From the NCBI RefSeq assembly GCF_030144325.1, contig NZ_CP126307.1:1612001-1676000 (forward strand): a DNA stretch of 64,000 nt. Direction: 5' to 3'. The first letter of the stretch is position 1, and each line of letters begins with the position of its first letter. Under the pieces are notes generated by a model that saw only the letters and a program-made list of their open reading frames with translations, was not told where the DNA came from and did no database searches. The stretch comes from Bosea vestrisii (GTDB taxonomy: Bacteria > Pseudomonadota > Alphaproteobacteria > Rhizobiales > Beijerinckiaceae). A program made the translations under genes and the position numbers. Below, in pieces: positions 33,438 through 43,667 of this stretch.

Positions 33438-35060
33438 ATGATTCGCCTCGAAAGCATCAGCAAGCAGAACGGCCAGCAGATCATCTTCATCGAAGCCTCG
33501 GCGGCGCTGCAGAAGGGCGAGAAGGTCGGCCTCGTCGGCCCCAACGGCGCCGGCAAGACCACTTTATTCCGGCTGATCACCGGCGAGGAAGCTCCGGATG
33601 AGGGCCAGGTCTCGGTCGATCGTGGCATCACCATCGGCTATTTCAGCCAGGATGTCGGCGACATGGCCGGCCGCAGCGCCGTGGCCGAGGTCATGGATGG
33701 CATCGGCCCGGTCAGCGCCATCGCCGCCGAGCTGAAGGAGCTCGAGGTCGCGCTGGGCGATCCCGATCGCGCCGACGAGATGGATGATCTGATCACCCGC
33801 TATGGCGAGGTGCAGGGGCGCTTCGAGGAGCTCGACGGCTATGCGCTCGACGGTCGCGCCCGCGAGGTGCTGGGCGGCCTCGGCTTCAGCCAGGAGATGA
33901 TGGAGGGTGATGTCGGCGCGCTCTCCGGCGGCTGGAAGATGCGCGTGGCACTTGCCCGCATCCTCTTGATGCGGCCCGACGCCATGCTGCTCGACGAGCC
34001 GAGCAACCATCTCGACCTCGAAAGCCTGATCTGGCTGGAAAGCTTCCTCAAAGGCTATGACGGCGCCCTGCTGATGACCTCGCACGATCGCGAGTTCATG
34101 AACCGCATCGTCGGCAAGATCGTCGAGATCGATGGCGGCACGCTGACCAGCTATTCCGGCGACTACGAGTTCTATCAGCAGCAGCGGGCGCTGGCCGAGA
34201 AGCAGCAGCAGGCGCAGTTCGAGCGCCAGCAGGCGATGCTCGCCAAGGAGGTCGCCTTCATCGAGCGCTTCAAGGCCCGCGCCTCACATGCGGCGCAGGT
34301 CCAGAGCCGTGTCAAGAAGCTCGACAAGATCGAGCGCGTCGAGCCGCCCAAGCGCCGCCAGACCGTGCAGTTCGAGTTCCAGCCGGCGCCGCGCTCGGGC
34401 GAGGATGTCGCCACCCTCAAGAATGTGCATGTCCGCTATGGCAGCAAGACGATCTATGAGGGGCTCGACTTTCAGGTCCGCCGCAAGGAGCGCTGGTGCG
34501 TGATGGGCGTCAACGGCGCCGGCAAGTCGACCCTGCTCAAGTTGATCGCCGGCGCCACGCAGCCGAACGAAGGCACGGTCGTTGTCGGCGGCACCGTCAA
34601 GATGGGCTATTTCGCCCAGCACGCCATGGAGCTGCTCGACGGCGACGAAACCGTCTTCCAATCGCTCGAAGGCTCGTTCCCCCAGGCCGGGCAAGGCTCG
34701 CTGCGCGCGCTCGCCGGCTGCTTCGGCTTCTCCGGCGACGATGTCGAGAAGCGCTGCCGCTTCCTGTCCGGCGGCGAGAAGGCGCGGCTGGTCATGGCCA
34801 AGATGCTCTACGACCCGCCGAACTTCCTCGTGCTCGACGAGCCGACCAACCACTTGGACATCGCCACCAAGGAAATGCTGATCACGGCGCTCGCGCAATA
34901 TGAGGGCACCATGCTGTTCGTCAGCCATGACCGCCATTTCCTGGCGGCGCTCTCCAACCGGGTGCTCGAGCTGACGCCGGACGGCGTCCACAATTACGGC
35001 GGCGGCTACACCGAATACGTCGCCAGCACCGGCCAGGAGGCGCCGGGCTTGCGGAGCTGA
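33438..35060 (+). CDS. ABC-F family ATPase
   Basis: A 540-residue soluble protein with two ABC domains and no membrane segment. Domain 1: Walker A GPNGAGKTT, signature LSGGWKMR, Walker B AMLLDEPSNHLD. The linker (residues ~245-315, Gln/Arg-rich, QQQRALAEKQQQAQFERQQ) is the P-site tRNA-interacting motif type. Domain 2: GVNGAGKST, LSGGEKAR, FLVLDEPTNHLD. ABC-F proteins such as EttA, YbiT and Uup act on the ribosome. The TRAM-like features here are closest to the YbiT/Uup type, which is an impression only. Start 33438 is the family-typical MIRLESISK. Confidence 0.9.
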   Translation: MIRLESISKQNGQQIIFIEASAALQKGEKVGLVGPNGAGKTTLFRLITGEEAPDEGQVSVDRGITIGYFSQDVGDMAGRSAVAEVMDGIGPVSAIAAELKELEVALGDPDRADEMDDLITRYGEVQGRFEELDGYALDGRAREVLGGLGFSQEMMEGDVGALSGGWKMRVALARILLMRPDAMLLDEPSNHLDLESLIWLESFLKGYDGALLMTSHDREFMNRIVGKIVEIDGGTLTSYSGDYEFYQQQRALAEKQQQAQFERQQAMLAKEVAFIERFKARASHAAQVQSRVKKLDKIERVEPPKRRQTVQFEFQPAPRSGEDVATLKNVHVRYGSKTIYEGLDFQVRRKERWCVMGVNGAGKSTLLKLIAGATQPNEGTVVVGGTVKMGYFAQHAMELLDGDETVFQSLEGSFPQAGQGSLRALAGCFGFSGDDVEKRCRFLSGGEKARLVMAKMLYDPPNFLVLDEPTNHLDIATKEMLITALAQYEGTMLFVSHDRHFLAALSNRVLELTPDGVHNYGGGYTEYVASTGQEAPGLRS

Positions 35061-35294
35061 ACTGGAGGCGCCGTCTGCTGACCGAGCCACGCGTCATCTG
35101 CGCGGACATCGCTTACAAATGGACCGAATTCGCTGGCTAAACTACTGGCATGCGGACTGCCCACCACCATCTTGTTGGCGTCATCGCTTCGTGCAAGTCT
35201 AGTCATCATTCTTCTGAAGATGCGTACTTTGCCTTTCGTAGGGACAGGCCGCCCGACCGGGTAGCCTCGACTTGGCTCCGGATGGAGATGGCAG

Positions 35295-36209
35295 ATGGCC
35301 GGCGATCTCGATTTGCTGATCGGAACCTGGACGGTCCGGGTCAAGAGCTGGGTCTGGGAGTATGATTTCCGCAGCGATGGTGGCGTGACCTGGCGCGATC
35401 TCGGCAGTATGGAAAGCGGCGTCGGCAATTGGGCCGCCACCTCCAAGCTGGTCAACATGTGGTGGAAGGGCTCGACCACCCGCGAAAGCTGGCAAAGGCC
35501 GCTGACGACCGGCAACGACCACACCTGGTACGAGGCACCCTATTATCGCGGCAAGTACCGGATCGAGAAAACCGGCTACATCGCTCCGTCGCCGAGCCCG
35601 CCATCGGGACCGACCGATGCGAACCTGATCGACAAAGCCTGGGAGGCAAGCCGCTCTTCACTCCGCTTCGCGCTGAACCGGCTGAAGCTGCTGCAGCGGC
35701 AGATCAAGTATTTCGAGGATTCGGGTGGCAGCGAGGATGCCTTCAACGAATTGCGCCGGAACTATCGGCGCGACATGGCTGTGATCTCGCGCAAGCTCCT
35801 GGTGCCGTTGAATCCGATGGATCCGGCTTTCCGCAGCGCATTGGCGAGCACCATCCGCCTGTTCGAGCAGAACCTGGCTTTGCCCAAATCGCTCAAGGCG
35901 GCGCGCGACGGCGGCAAATGCGCCCGTTCCCCGCAGCCTTGGGCCGCGGCGAACGGCGGCACCAATCCACCGGACATCGATCTCTGCACCATCTGGTTCA
36001 ACGCCAGTGCTGATCTCCAGCGCGATGTCGTGACCCATGAATATTTCCACATCATCGGCGTCGACGATATCGAGGGGGTGGATACGACGGCCAAAGCGCT
36101 CAACAACGCCAACACGCTGGCGCAGATCGTAGCTTACCTGCACGACCGGGCCCGGCAGAAGAATTCCGACGGCTTCGAGCCGATGGTCCCAGCGCTGCCT
36201 ACGCCGTGA
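35295..36209 (+). CDS. M35-like (Asp-zincin) metallopeptidase-domain protein
   Basis: A 304-residue protein without a signal peptide. The N-terminal ~85 residues (LDLLIGTWTVRVKSWVWEYDF) look like a small beta domain. The C-terminal half has the zinc motif DVVTHEYFHIIGVDDIEG: HExxH followed by G-V-D-D, the pattern of the peptidyl-Lys/deuterolysin M35 group in which Asp is the third ligand. IDLCTIWFNAS, before the motif, also fits that group. Secreted M35 enzymes are mostly fungal; bacterial domains occur in effector and toxin proteins. No delivery genes are nearby. The start ATG is preceded by GGAGATGGCAG. Confidence 0.65.
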   Translation: MAGDLDLLIGTWTVRVKSWVWEYDFRSDGGVTWRDLGSMESGVGNWAATSKLVNMWWKGSTTRESWQRPLTTGNDHTWYEAPYYRGKYRIEKTGYIAPSPSPPSGPTDANLIDKAWEASRSSLRFALNRLKLLQRQIKYFEDSGGSEDAFNELRRNYRRDMAVISRKLLVPLNPMDPAFRSALASTIRLFEQNLALPKSLKAARDGGKCARSPQPWAAANGGTNPPDIDLCTIWFNASADLQRDVVTHEYFHIIGVDDIEGVDTTAKALNNANTLAQIVAYLHDRARQKNSDGFEPMVPALPTP

Positions 36210-36388
36210 AGGCTCGAATTAGCACCTGACGTAGCGAAAACCGCGCTGGCAGCGGCAAGGGGCAGCCATCGTCGCCGGGCGGTGATTGCGCCCTCGCGGC
36301 GCCTTTCCACCTTCCGGCCCAATTCCGCCCTCGCCGCGCCGAAATCCACCGGGCAAATCGCGGCTGCTTTGATTTGTCGGGGGACACC

Positions 36389-38071
36389 ATGATGAAGACC
36401 GGACTGGCCGCAGCCTTGATTTTCGCGCCGAGCCTCGCTGGCGCGGCCGAGATCGAATTCGCCTCGAAGATCGATCGCGTCACCGTCTATCCGGATGGTG
36501 CGGTGGTGACGCGTCTCGGCAAGGCCGCACTGCTGCAAGGCGCCTCCCAGATCGTGCTGCGTGGCCTGCCCGCCAGCATCGACCCGGCCTCGATCCGGGT
36601 CGAGGCGCAGGGCGACGGCGCCTTCTCGATCGGCGCGGTCGATGTCCGCCAGGTTCCGGGCGAAGCCCGCCCTGCCCTCGACCAGGTCCTCGAGGGCAAG
36701 ATCCGGACTCTTCAGGGCGAGAAGGCCAAGCTCACCGGCGAGATCAGCGCGATCGAGGCCAAGCGCGCCACCATCGAAAACTTTGGCAAGGTCGGCCCGG
36801 ACAGGCTCGGCGAAGGCGGCAAGGTCCTCCCCGTGAGCGACTGGCCGGCCGTGTTCGACGCGATCGGCACCGCGCTGGTCAAGGTCCAGGGCGAACTGCT
36901 CGGCTTGCGCAACCGCATTTCCGATCTCGACGCCGAGATCGCCGCGCTGGAGAAGGCACGGCCATTGGCGCCGCGCGCCAGCCAGCCCAAGCGCGACGTC
37001 GCCATCGCCGTCGAGGCCAAGGCGCCGGTCGCAGCCGATATCTCCGTCAGCTACCGCGTCTCCGGCGCCAGCTGGTTGCCGGTCTACGAGGCGAGGCTGA
37101 CCACCGGCAGTGCCAATGACGCCGCCGAGATCGCCTTCACCCGCCGCGCCGACCTGCGCCAGCGCACCGGCGAAGACTGGAGCGAGGTCGCGGTCGAGCT
37201 CTCAACGACACGCTCGGCCCAAGGCACCCGCGCTCCGGACCTCAACCCGCTGCGCATCGCCTTCTACGAGCCGCCGGTGGTCTATGAGGAGCGCCTCCGC
37301 CGCAGCGCCCCCGCGACGGCGCGACCGGCAGCGCCTCTGGGCGCCGCGCCGGACGTCGATGCGGTCGTCGCCCCCGCCCCCAAGGAAGCCGAACAGCAGC
37401 GCGCCGAGGTCCAGACCGCGACCGTGACGGCCGGGGCCTATCAGGCGAGCTTCAAGGTGCCGGGCCGAGTCAGCATCCCGCAGGACGGCTCCAGCAAGGC
37501 GGTGGTGCTGACGCAAGCCAAGGTCAAGCCGGAGCTCTCCGCCCGCGCCACGCCGGAGCTCGAGGAGAAGGCCTATCTCGAGGCCAGCTTCAGCCACGAG
37601 GACGAGGCGCCACTGCTCGCCGGCGAGGTCTTTCTCCACCGCGACGGCGCCTATATCGGCAAGGGCCGCCTCGGACAGGTCGCGCCCGGCGACAAGGTCG
37701 AGCTCGGTTTCGGCGCCGACGATCGCCTCAAGGTGACGCGCGTGCCCGTGCGCCGGCGCGAGAACGATTCCGGCTGGCTCGGCTCGACGCGCACCGACCA
37801 GCGCGAGTTCAGGACGGTGGTGAAGAGTCTGCACGCCCAGCCGGTGAAGCTCACCGTGATCGAGCGCGTGCCGTTCTCGGAGAACAGCGCGATCACGGTC
37901 GAGCTCCTGTCGCAGAGCACGCCGCCGACCGAGAAGCAGGTCGGCGACAAGCGCGGCGTCTCGGCCTGGAGCTTCGAGCTCGCGCCGGGCGCGCAGAAGG
38001 AAATCCGCCTCGCCTACCGGATCAAGTATCCCGGCGACCGCGAAGTGATCTTCGATCAGACGCGGCGGTAG
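36389..38071 (+). CDS. MuiA-type protein (DUF4140/DUF4139)
   Basis: A 560-residue exported protein (signal peptide to about residue 18). Residues ~22-110 match the DUF4140 N-terminal domain (IDRVTVYPDGAVVTRLGKAALLQG), followed by a coiled coil (residues ~95-195) and the DUF4139 domain (VSYRVSGASWLPVYEARL ... AEIAFTRRADLRQRTGEDWSEVAVELST ... ELAPGAQKEIRLAYRIKYPGD). Relatives are called mucoidy inhibitor A in Shigella, but the mechanism is unknown. ATG 36389 and 36392 are both possible. Confidence 0.82.
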   Translation: MMKTGLAAALIFAPSLAGAAEIEFASKIDRVTVYPDGAVVTRLGKAALLQGASQIVLRGLPASIDPASIRVEAQGDGAFSIGAVDVRQVPGEARPALDQVLEGKIRTLQGEKAKLTGEISAIEAKRATIENFGKVGPDRLGEGGKVLPVSDWPAVFDAIGTALVKVQGELLGLRNRISDLDAEIAALEKARPLAPRASQPKRDVAIAVEAKAPVAADISVSYRVSGASWLPVYEARLTTGSANDAAEIAFTRRADLRQRTGEDWSEVAVELSTTRSAQGTRAPDLNPLRIAFYEPPVVYEERLRRSAPATARPAAPLGAAPDVDAVVAPAPKEAEQQRAEVQTATVTAGAYQASFKVPGRVSIPQDGSSKAVVLTQAKVKPELSARATPELEEKAYLEASFSHEDEAPLLAGEVFLHRDGAYIGKGRLGQVAPGDKVELGFGADDRLKVTRVPVRRRENDSGWLGSTRTDQREFRTVVKSLHAQPVKLTVIERVPFSENSAITVELLSQSTPPTEKQVGDKRGVSAWSFELAPGAQKEIRLAYRIKYPGDREVIFDQTRR

Positions 38072-38073
38072 CT

Positions 38074-38166
38074 CCCGTCATTGCGAGCGTAAGTGAAGCA
38101 ATCCAGGGGACGTAGAGCTCTGCTGCCCTGGATTGCTTCGTCGCTGCGGCTCCTCGCAATGACGGG
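38074..38166. repeat. Large palindromic intergenic repeat
   Basis: CCCGTCATTGCGAG (38074-38087) and CTCGCAATGACGGG (38153-38166) are perfect 14-bp arms, with an inner pair GAAGCAATCCAGGG / CCCTGGATTGCTTC. The whole 93 bases can fold into one long stem between the convergent MuiA-type and M20 genes. The CGTCATTGCGAG type is a widespread dispersed bacterial repeat and can act as a bidirectional transcript end. Confidence 0.75.
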
Positions 38167-38185
38167 TTAGCCCGTTCCCGACACC

Positions 38186-39397
38186 CTACTCGGCCGCTAT
38201 CGCCTGCCAGCCCTGGCCGAGCTCCTGATCGACCAGGCCGACCCAGTAGCGCACGCCCGCCGGGATGATCTCGTCGTTGAAGTCGTAGAGCGGGGTGTGC
38301 AGCCCCTTGAACGAGCCGTCCGCCTCGACGCCGTTGCCGATGCGCATGAAGGCGCCGGGGCAGACCAGCATCATCTCGGCGAAATCCTCACCGCCCGTGC
38401 CGCGCCGCATCTCGCCATCGACATGCGCAGGCCCGGCGGCGGCGGACGCCGCCGCGACAGCGACCTTCACCTGCTCGGCTGCGTTCACCAGCGGGCTGGT
38501 GCCGCGATGATAGTGAGCTTCGGCTTCGCAACCCCAGGCCTGCGCCGTCGCCGTCGCCAGCTCGGCTATGCGCCGCTCGATCAGATCGCGCACTTCCTTC
38601 GAATAGGTGCGCGCCGTGCCGCCGATGACGAGTTCGGAGGGGATGACGTTCGACGCGTTCACGTCGCCGCCATGGATGAAGCCGACGCTGATCACGGCCG
38701 TGTCGAGCGGCGCGACATTGCGCCCGACGATGCCCTGCAGCCCGAGCACGAAATGCGCCTGCGCATAGGTGATGTCGGTCGAGCGATGCGGCTGCGAGCC
38801 GCCATGACCGCCGACGCCATGGAAGGTCACTCGCCAAGAGTCGGCCGACGCCAGGAAGGGACCGACCGCCGTACCGAAATGCGAGGCGGGCACGCCGGGC
38901 GTATTGTGCAGACCGTAGATCGCGTCGCAGGGGAAGCGCTCGAACAGCCCGTCGGCGAGCATGGCATTGGCGCCGCCACGGCCTTCCTCGGCCGGCTGGA
39001 AGATCAGGTTGACCGTGCCGCCGAAATCCCGGTTCTCGGCGAGATAGCGGGCCGCGGCGAGGAGCATGGTGGTGTGGCCGTCATGGCCGCAGGCATGCAT
39101 GCGGCCTGGGAACTTCGAGGCATGCGGCAGCTCCGTCAGCTCCTCCAGCGCAAGACAGTCCATGTCGGCGCGCAGGCCGATGGCGCGCTGGCCGGGCCCA
39201 TTGCCGCGGATCACGCCGACGACGCCGGTCTGGCCGATGCCTTCCGTGACCTCGACGCCCCATTCGCGCAGCTTGTCGGCGACCAGCTTGGCGGTGCGGT
39301 ATTCCTCGAGGCCGAGCTCGGGATGGGCGTGGATGTCACGGCGGATCGCCGTGAATTCGGCGTGGTGCGCGCCGAGCCAGTCGTCGAGCTTCGTCAT
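38186..39397 (-). CDS. M20-family amidohydrolase (hippurate hydrolase-like)
   Basis: A 403-residue cytosolic metalloenzyme. Metal-binding segments are MHACGHDGHTTMLL (Cys/His/Asp/His), FQPAEEGRGGANAML (Glu pair) and LHTPLYDFNDE near the C-terminus. FHGVGGHGGSQPHRSTD is the dimerisation-domain lid. These enzymes deacylate N-acyl amino acids, hippurate or indole conjugates. The ATG at 39397 follows GGAAA at 8 nt. No neighbour indicates the substrate. Confidence 0.88.
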   Translation of the reverse strand: MTKLDDWLGAHHAEFTAIRRDIHAHPELGLEEYRTAKLVADKLREWGVEVTEGIGQTGVVGVIRGNGPGQRAIGLRADMDCLALEELTELPHASKFPGRMHACGHDGHTTMLLAAARYLAENRDFGGTVNLIFQPAEEGRGGANAMLADGLFERFPCDAIYGLHNTPGVPASHFGTAVGPFLASADSWRVTFHGVGGHGGSQPHRSTDITYAQAHFVLGLQGIVGRNVAPLDTAVISVGFIHGGDVNASNVIPSELVIGGTARTYSKEVRDLIERRIAELATATAQAWGCEAEAHYHRGTSPLVNAAEQVKVAVAAASAAAGPAHVDGEMRRGTGGEDFAEMMLVCPGAFMRIGNGVEADGSFKGLHTPLYDFNDEIIPAGVRYWVGLVDQELGQGWQAIAAE

Positions 39398-39581
39398 GAT
39401 TGTCGTTTCCCAGCCTGCGGCGTTCTTTTGCAAGCACGGCTCATGCCAGTGCCGTTCGCCGCCTCTTCAATCTCATACGGCGGATCGCGGCCAACTCATT
39501 CTGCGAACACGGCAAAACAGCCATGCTCCAGGAGACTGACGGCAGATCGGGGGTGATGAGCATGGGCCGAGGTAAAGCCGT

Positions 39582-40160
39582 TCAGCCCGCCATCGCGACT
39601 TCGGCGCCGCGGCCGAGATCGGCCATCCACTGGCGATAGCGCGGCTGCGCCTCGAGCTGATGGGCGTAGTGCCGGCGGAGTGCGTCAGTGAGCCGGCCGC
39701 CGCGCTTCAATTGCGCATCGGCGAAGCCGATCATCACCGAGTTCGGCCAGGCCTGCGGCCGGATATCGCGCAGGCGCGCGAACAGCGCATCCTCGCTCTC
39801 GTCGGCATGAACCTGCGCCATCAAGGACAGCATCGCCGCCGTCGAACGCGAGATGCCCATATGGCAATGGACGAGCAGATGCCCCTCCTGCCGCTTCAGC
39901 GCCGTCTCACGCAAGCTGGCGCCGAAGTCGAGGATCTCGGCGACATGTGCTTCCGTCGGATGCACGCGGCCTTCCTGCGGCGTGATGATGTCGTGGAAGC
40001 GCAGCGTCACGCGCTCATGGGCGTTATAGGCCGCAAAGGACTCGATCTCCGGCAGGTCTGGATCGAGCAGTGACAGGACATGGCTGACCTTGCGTGCGCT
40101 CTGCGCCGGCAGCTCCTCGATCCCGCAGATGGTGAGGATGGAAATGGCGATCGGCTGCAT
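39582..40160 (-). CDS. Protein tyrosine/dual-specificity phosphatase-like protein
   Basis: A 192-residue protein with the Cys-based phosphatase loop VHCHMGISRSTAAML (CX5R) near residue 98, and an upstream acidic loop DIITPQEG that could hold the general acid. It resembles small bacterial PTP-like proteins of the DSPc/Tyr phosphatase superfamily. Substrate unknown. It is followed on the same strand, after a 184-base gap, by the M20 amidohydrolase gene. Confidence 0.75.
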   Translation of the reverse strand: MQPIAISILTICGIEELPAQSARKVSHVLSLLDPDLPEIESFAAYNAHERVTLRFHDIITPQEGRVHPTEAHVAEILDFGASLRETALKRQEGHLLVHCHMGISRSTAAMLSLMAQVHADESEDALFARLRDIRPQAWPNSVMIGFADAQLKRGGRLTDALRRHYAHQLEAQPRYRQWMADLGRGAEVAMAG

Positions 40161-40248
40161 CAGCTTGGGTCCCGCAGGGTTGATGGCGCCGGGTTAATCC
40201 TCCCGCTGCGCGCCGGCAACGGCCATTCCCGCAGGGCTGCCCTGCCCG

Positions 40249-40815
40249 TCAGCGTCTGGCCTCGTAGCGCAACCACTGGATGCCCTCGCCCAGGGTCTTG
40301 GCCCCGGCGAGCACGAGATTGCTGCGCACACCAGCGGCGAAGAGCCGCCCGCCGGCGCCGAGCGCGACCGGATAGACCATCAGGTTGTAGGCATCGACCA
40401 GCCCGGCGCGCTGCAGGCCGTGGACGAGCTTCAGGCTGCCATAGACCAGGATGTCGCCGCCGCGCCCTTGCTTCAGCGCAGCGATGGCAGCGAGCGCGTC
40501 GCCTGCGAGGATCGAGGTGCCCTGCCACTCGGCCTTCGCCAGCGTCGTCGAGGCGACATGCTTTGGCAGCGCGTTGATCTGGTCGGCGAAGGGGCTGTCG
40601 GCGACGTGCGGCCAGACCGCGGCGAAAGCGTCATAGGTCCGGCGGCCGAGCAGCAGCGAATCCGCGGCGTCGAGCTCTTCCTGCTTCAGCCGCTCGCCTT
40701 CCGGCCCGCGCGAGAACGGTCCGGTCCAGTCGCCGAGGCCGGAGTTCTCCATGCCGACCGGGTCCTCGATGACACCGTCGAGCGAGATGTACTGGGTGAC
40801 GACGAGCTTGCGCAT
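40249..40815 (-). CDS. Dihydrofolate reductase-like (RibD C-terminal) protein
   Basis: A 188-residue protein with the RibD_C/DHFR fold: KLVVTQYISLDGVIEDP at the N-terminus, LLLGRRTYDAFAAVWP, and GDILVYGSLKLVHGLQRAGLVDAYNLMVYPVALGAGGRLF. The family (YwjB/YyaP type) binds NADPH; cellular roles are unknown, and it is not the housekeeping FolA. ATG 40815 follows GGAGAAG. A longer frame to 40983 would cross the region before purA and is rejected. Confidence 0.83.
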   Translation of the reverse strand: MRKLVVTQYISLDGVIEDPVGMENSGLGDWTGPFSRGPEGERLKQEELDAADSLLLGRRTYDAFAAVWPHVADSPFADQINALPKHVASTTLAKAEWQGTSILAGDALAAIAALKQGRGGDILVYGSLKLVHGLQRAGLVDAYNLMVYPVALGAGGRLFAAGVRSNLVLAGAKTLGEGIQWLRYEARR

Positions 40816-41119
40816 GCTGCTTCTCCGATGATCCGCCGAGCAGCACTGCGCTGCCCCTCTGCCCAGGCGTCGAAGGAGAAACGGCGGAATCGACAGCGTC
40901 CCGAAAAATTCTTTCCCCGGCTTTGCCGCCGTCAGCCTTGACCTTGCCATGCTCTTGGCCGAAGAGGGCTTGCAAGGACCCACCCGAAACCCCGGCCTTG
41001 CGCCGGGGTTTTTGTTCGTGCGGGCGCTTGCGTCAGTGTGGTTTCCGAAATCGACCGATCCCGATCGGGCGATAGGAGTTCGCGCTGGCCCTGTAAGTCA
41101 GCGAGAGGGAATCACCACC
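40816..41119. other. Intergenic region upstream of purA
   Basis: About 304 bases without a credible gene. It contains a strong rho-independent terminator pointing towards purA (40988-41113) although no plus-strand gene precedes it. The space between the DHFR-like start and the terminator could hold a small RNA or the start of a purA leader. The -35-like TTGACC at 40938 has no good -10 box. Confidence 0.5.
40988..41013 (+). terminator. Orphan rho-independent terminator before purA
   Basis: AACCCCGGC and GCCGGGGTT form a 9-bp stem with a 5-base loop, followed by TTT (five T in all after the G run). It is oriented with purA and ends about 107 bases before its start, so it either ends a small RNA or acts as a leader attenuator. 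Confidence 0.75.
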
Positions 41120-42412
<1,293 letters not shown>

Positions 42413-42443
42413 CGGGCCCGAATAACGCGGACATGTGAGGCCA

Positions 42444-43667
42444 ATGGCCGATTTCCACCCCATTCTGGCGCGTGCGATCGCCGGACTGACCGACAAGTCG
42501 CCGGAAGCGCGCCGCTCCGTCTATGACCGGGCGCGCACGGCGTTGCTCGGGCAATTGCGCAGCCTCGACCCGCCGCTATCGGAAGCCGACATCACCCGCG
42601 AGCGGCTCTCGCTCGACGAGGCCGTGTCGCGCATCGAGGCCGAGATCGCGCTCGCCGAAGCGATCGAGCCGAGTCTGCCGCCCCTGGCCACCGACGAGCC
42701 GGTGCCCGCGCCTGCGTCTCCCATTGCCCGCCCGCAACCCGAGGCGAAGCCACGCCAGGCTCTCCCGCAGGAGACGCCGCGCTTCGACGAGCGGGCAGCA
42801 CCCCAGGAAGATGCGCAACCGATCCGTCCGCGCGTCGCGCCGCCGCGAAAGCGCAGCGTCGATCCCGGCCATGTCCGCACTGCCATCGTCGGCGGCGGCG
42901 TCGCGCTCGCCGTCGCGGTGATCGCCGGCGCGGCTTATTACGTCAACAAGATCGCGCCGCAGGATCAGCCGGTCCGGCAGCGCGTCGAGGCTCAGGCACC
43001 AGCCGCACAGCCGGACCAGGCTGGCAAGATCAGCGAGCGCGCCGGAGGCGAACCGACACCGACGCCGAACCCGCAGACCGGCCAGCGCCCGAACCAGCAG
43101 GCCGGCGCCCAGCCTGGTAGCGACATCGCCGTGGCTCAGCGCGCCATCCTCTATATCGAAGTGCCGGATGCACAGCCGCGCATTGTCCAGGGGCGCGTCC
43201 TCTGGCGGCTCGACAGCGACATCACCGGCCCCGGCCAGCCGGTCGAAACCATCGTCCGCAGCACCGTCGAGGTCGCCGATGCCGGGCTCTCGCTCGACTT
43301 CACCATCCGGCGCAACACCGATCCGGCTTTCCCGGCCTCGCATATCATCGGCATGCGCTTCACCACCACCGGCGAAGCCGCGAATGACGCGATCCGCGAG
43401 GTCGGCGTGCCGCAGTTCAAGCTCGAAGAGGGCGAGCGCGGCGCTCCGCTCTCGGCAATCTCCTCGGCGCTGGGCGAAAACCTCTTCGTCGCGGCCCTGT
43501 CGAACGTCCCGGTCGAGGCCGAGCGCAATCTCGACCTGCTGCGCAATCGCACCTGGATCGACCTGCCGGTGCGCTTCGCCTCCGGCCGGCGCGGCATCAT
43601 CACCTTCGAGAAGGGTGGCGCCGGCAACCGGACCATCGCCGAGGCGCTGAGTCGCTGGCAGGGCTGA
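42444..43667 (+). CDS. Conserved single-span membrane protein, hypothetical
   Basis: A 407-residue protein. Residues 1-75 are helical and acidic (MADFHPILARAIAGLTDKSPEARRSVYDRARTALLGQL reads as a short helical repeat). A Pro-rich linker leads to one membrane span (residues ~152-172, TAIVGGGVALAVAVIAGAAYYV), another Pro/Gln-rich linker, and a C-terminal globular part with YIEVPDAQPRIVQGRVLWRLD and FRFTTTGE-like strands. It therefore has a cytosolic head and probably a periplasmic tail. No named domain; similar architectures occur downstream of purA in related bacteria, as far as can be recalled. Confidence 0.65.
   Translation: MADFHPILARAIAGLTDKSPEARRSVYDRARTALLGQLRSLDPPLSEADITRERLSLDEAVSRIEAEIALAEAIEPSLPPLATDEPVPAPASPIARPQPEAKPRQALPQETPRFDERAAPQEDAQPIRPRVAPPRKRSVDPGHVRTAIVGGGVALAVAVIAGAAYYVNKIAPQDQPVRQRVEAQAPAAQPDQAGKISERAGGEPTPTPNPQTGQRPNQQAGAQPGSDIAVAQRAILYIEVPDAQPRIVQGRVLWRLDSDITGPGQPVETIVRSTVEVADAGLSLDFTIRRNTDPAFPASHIIGMRFTTTGEAANDAIREVGVPQFKLEEGERGAPLSAISSALGENLFVAALSNVPVEAERNLDLLRNRTWIDLPVRFASGRRGIITFEKGGAGNRTIAEALSRWQG

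Noticed and set aside
39400..39639. Plus-strand open frame in the gap between the M20 and phosphatase genes
   Set aside because: No ribosome site, overlaps the phosphatase gene end antisense, no recognisable domain.
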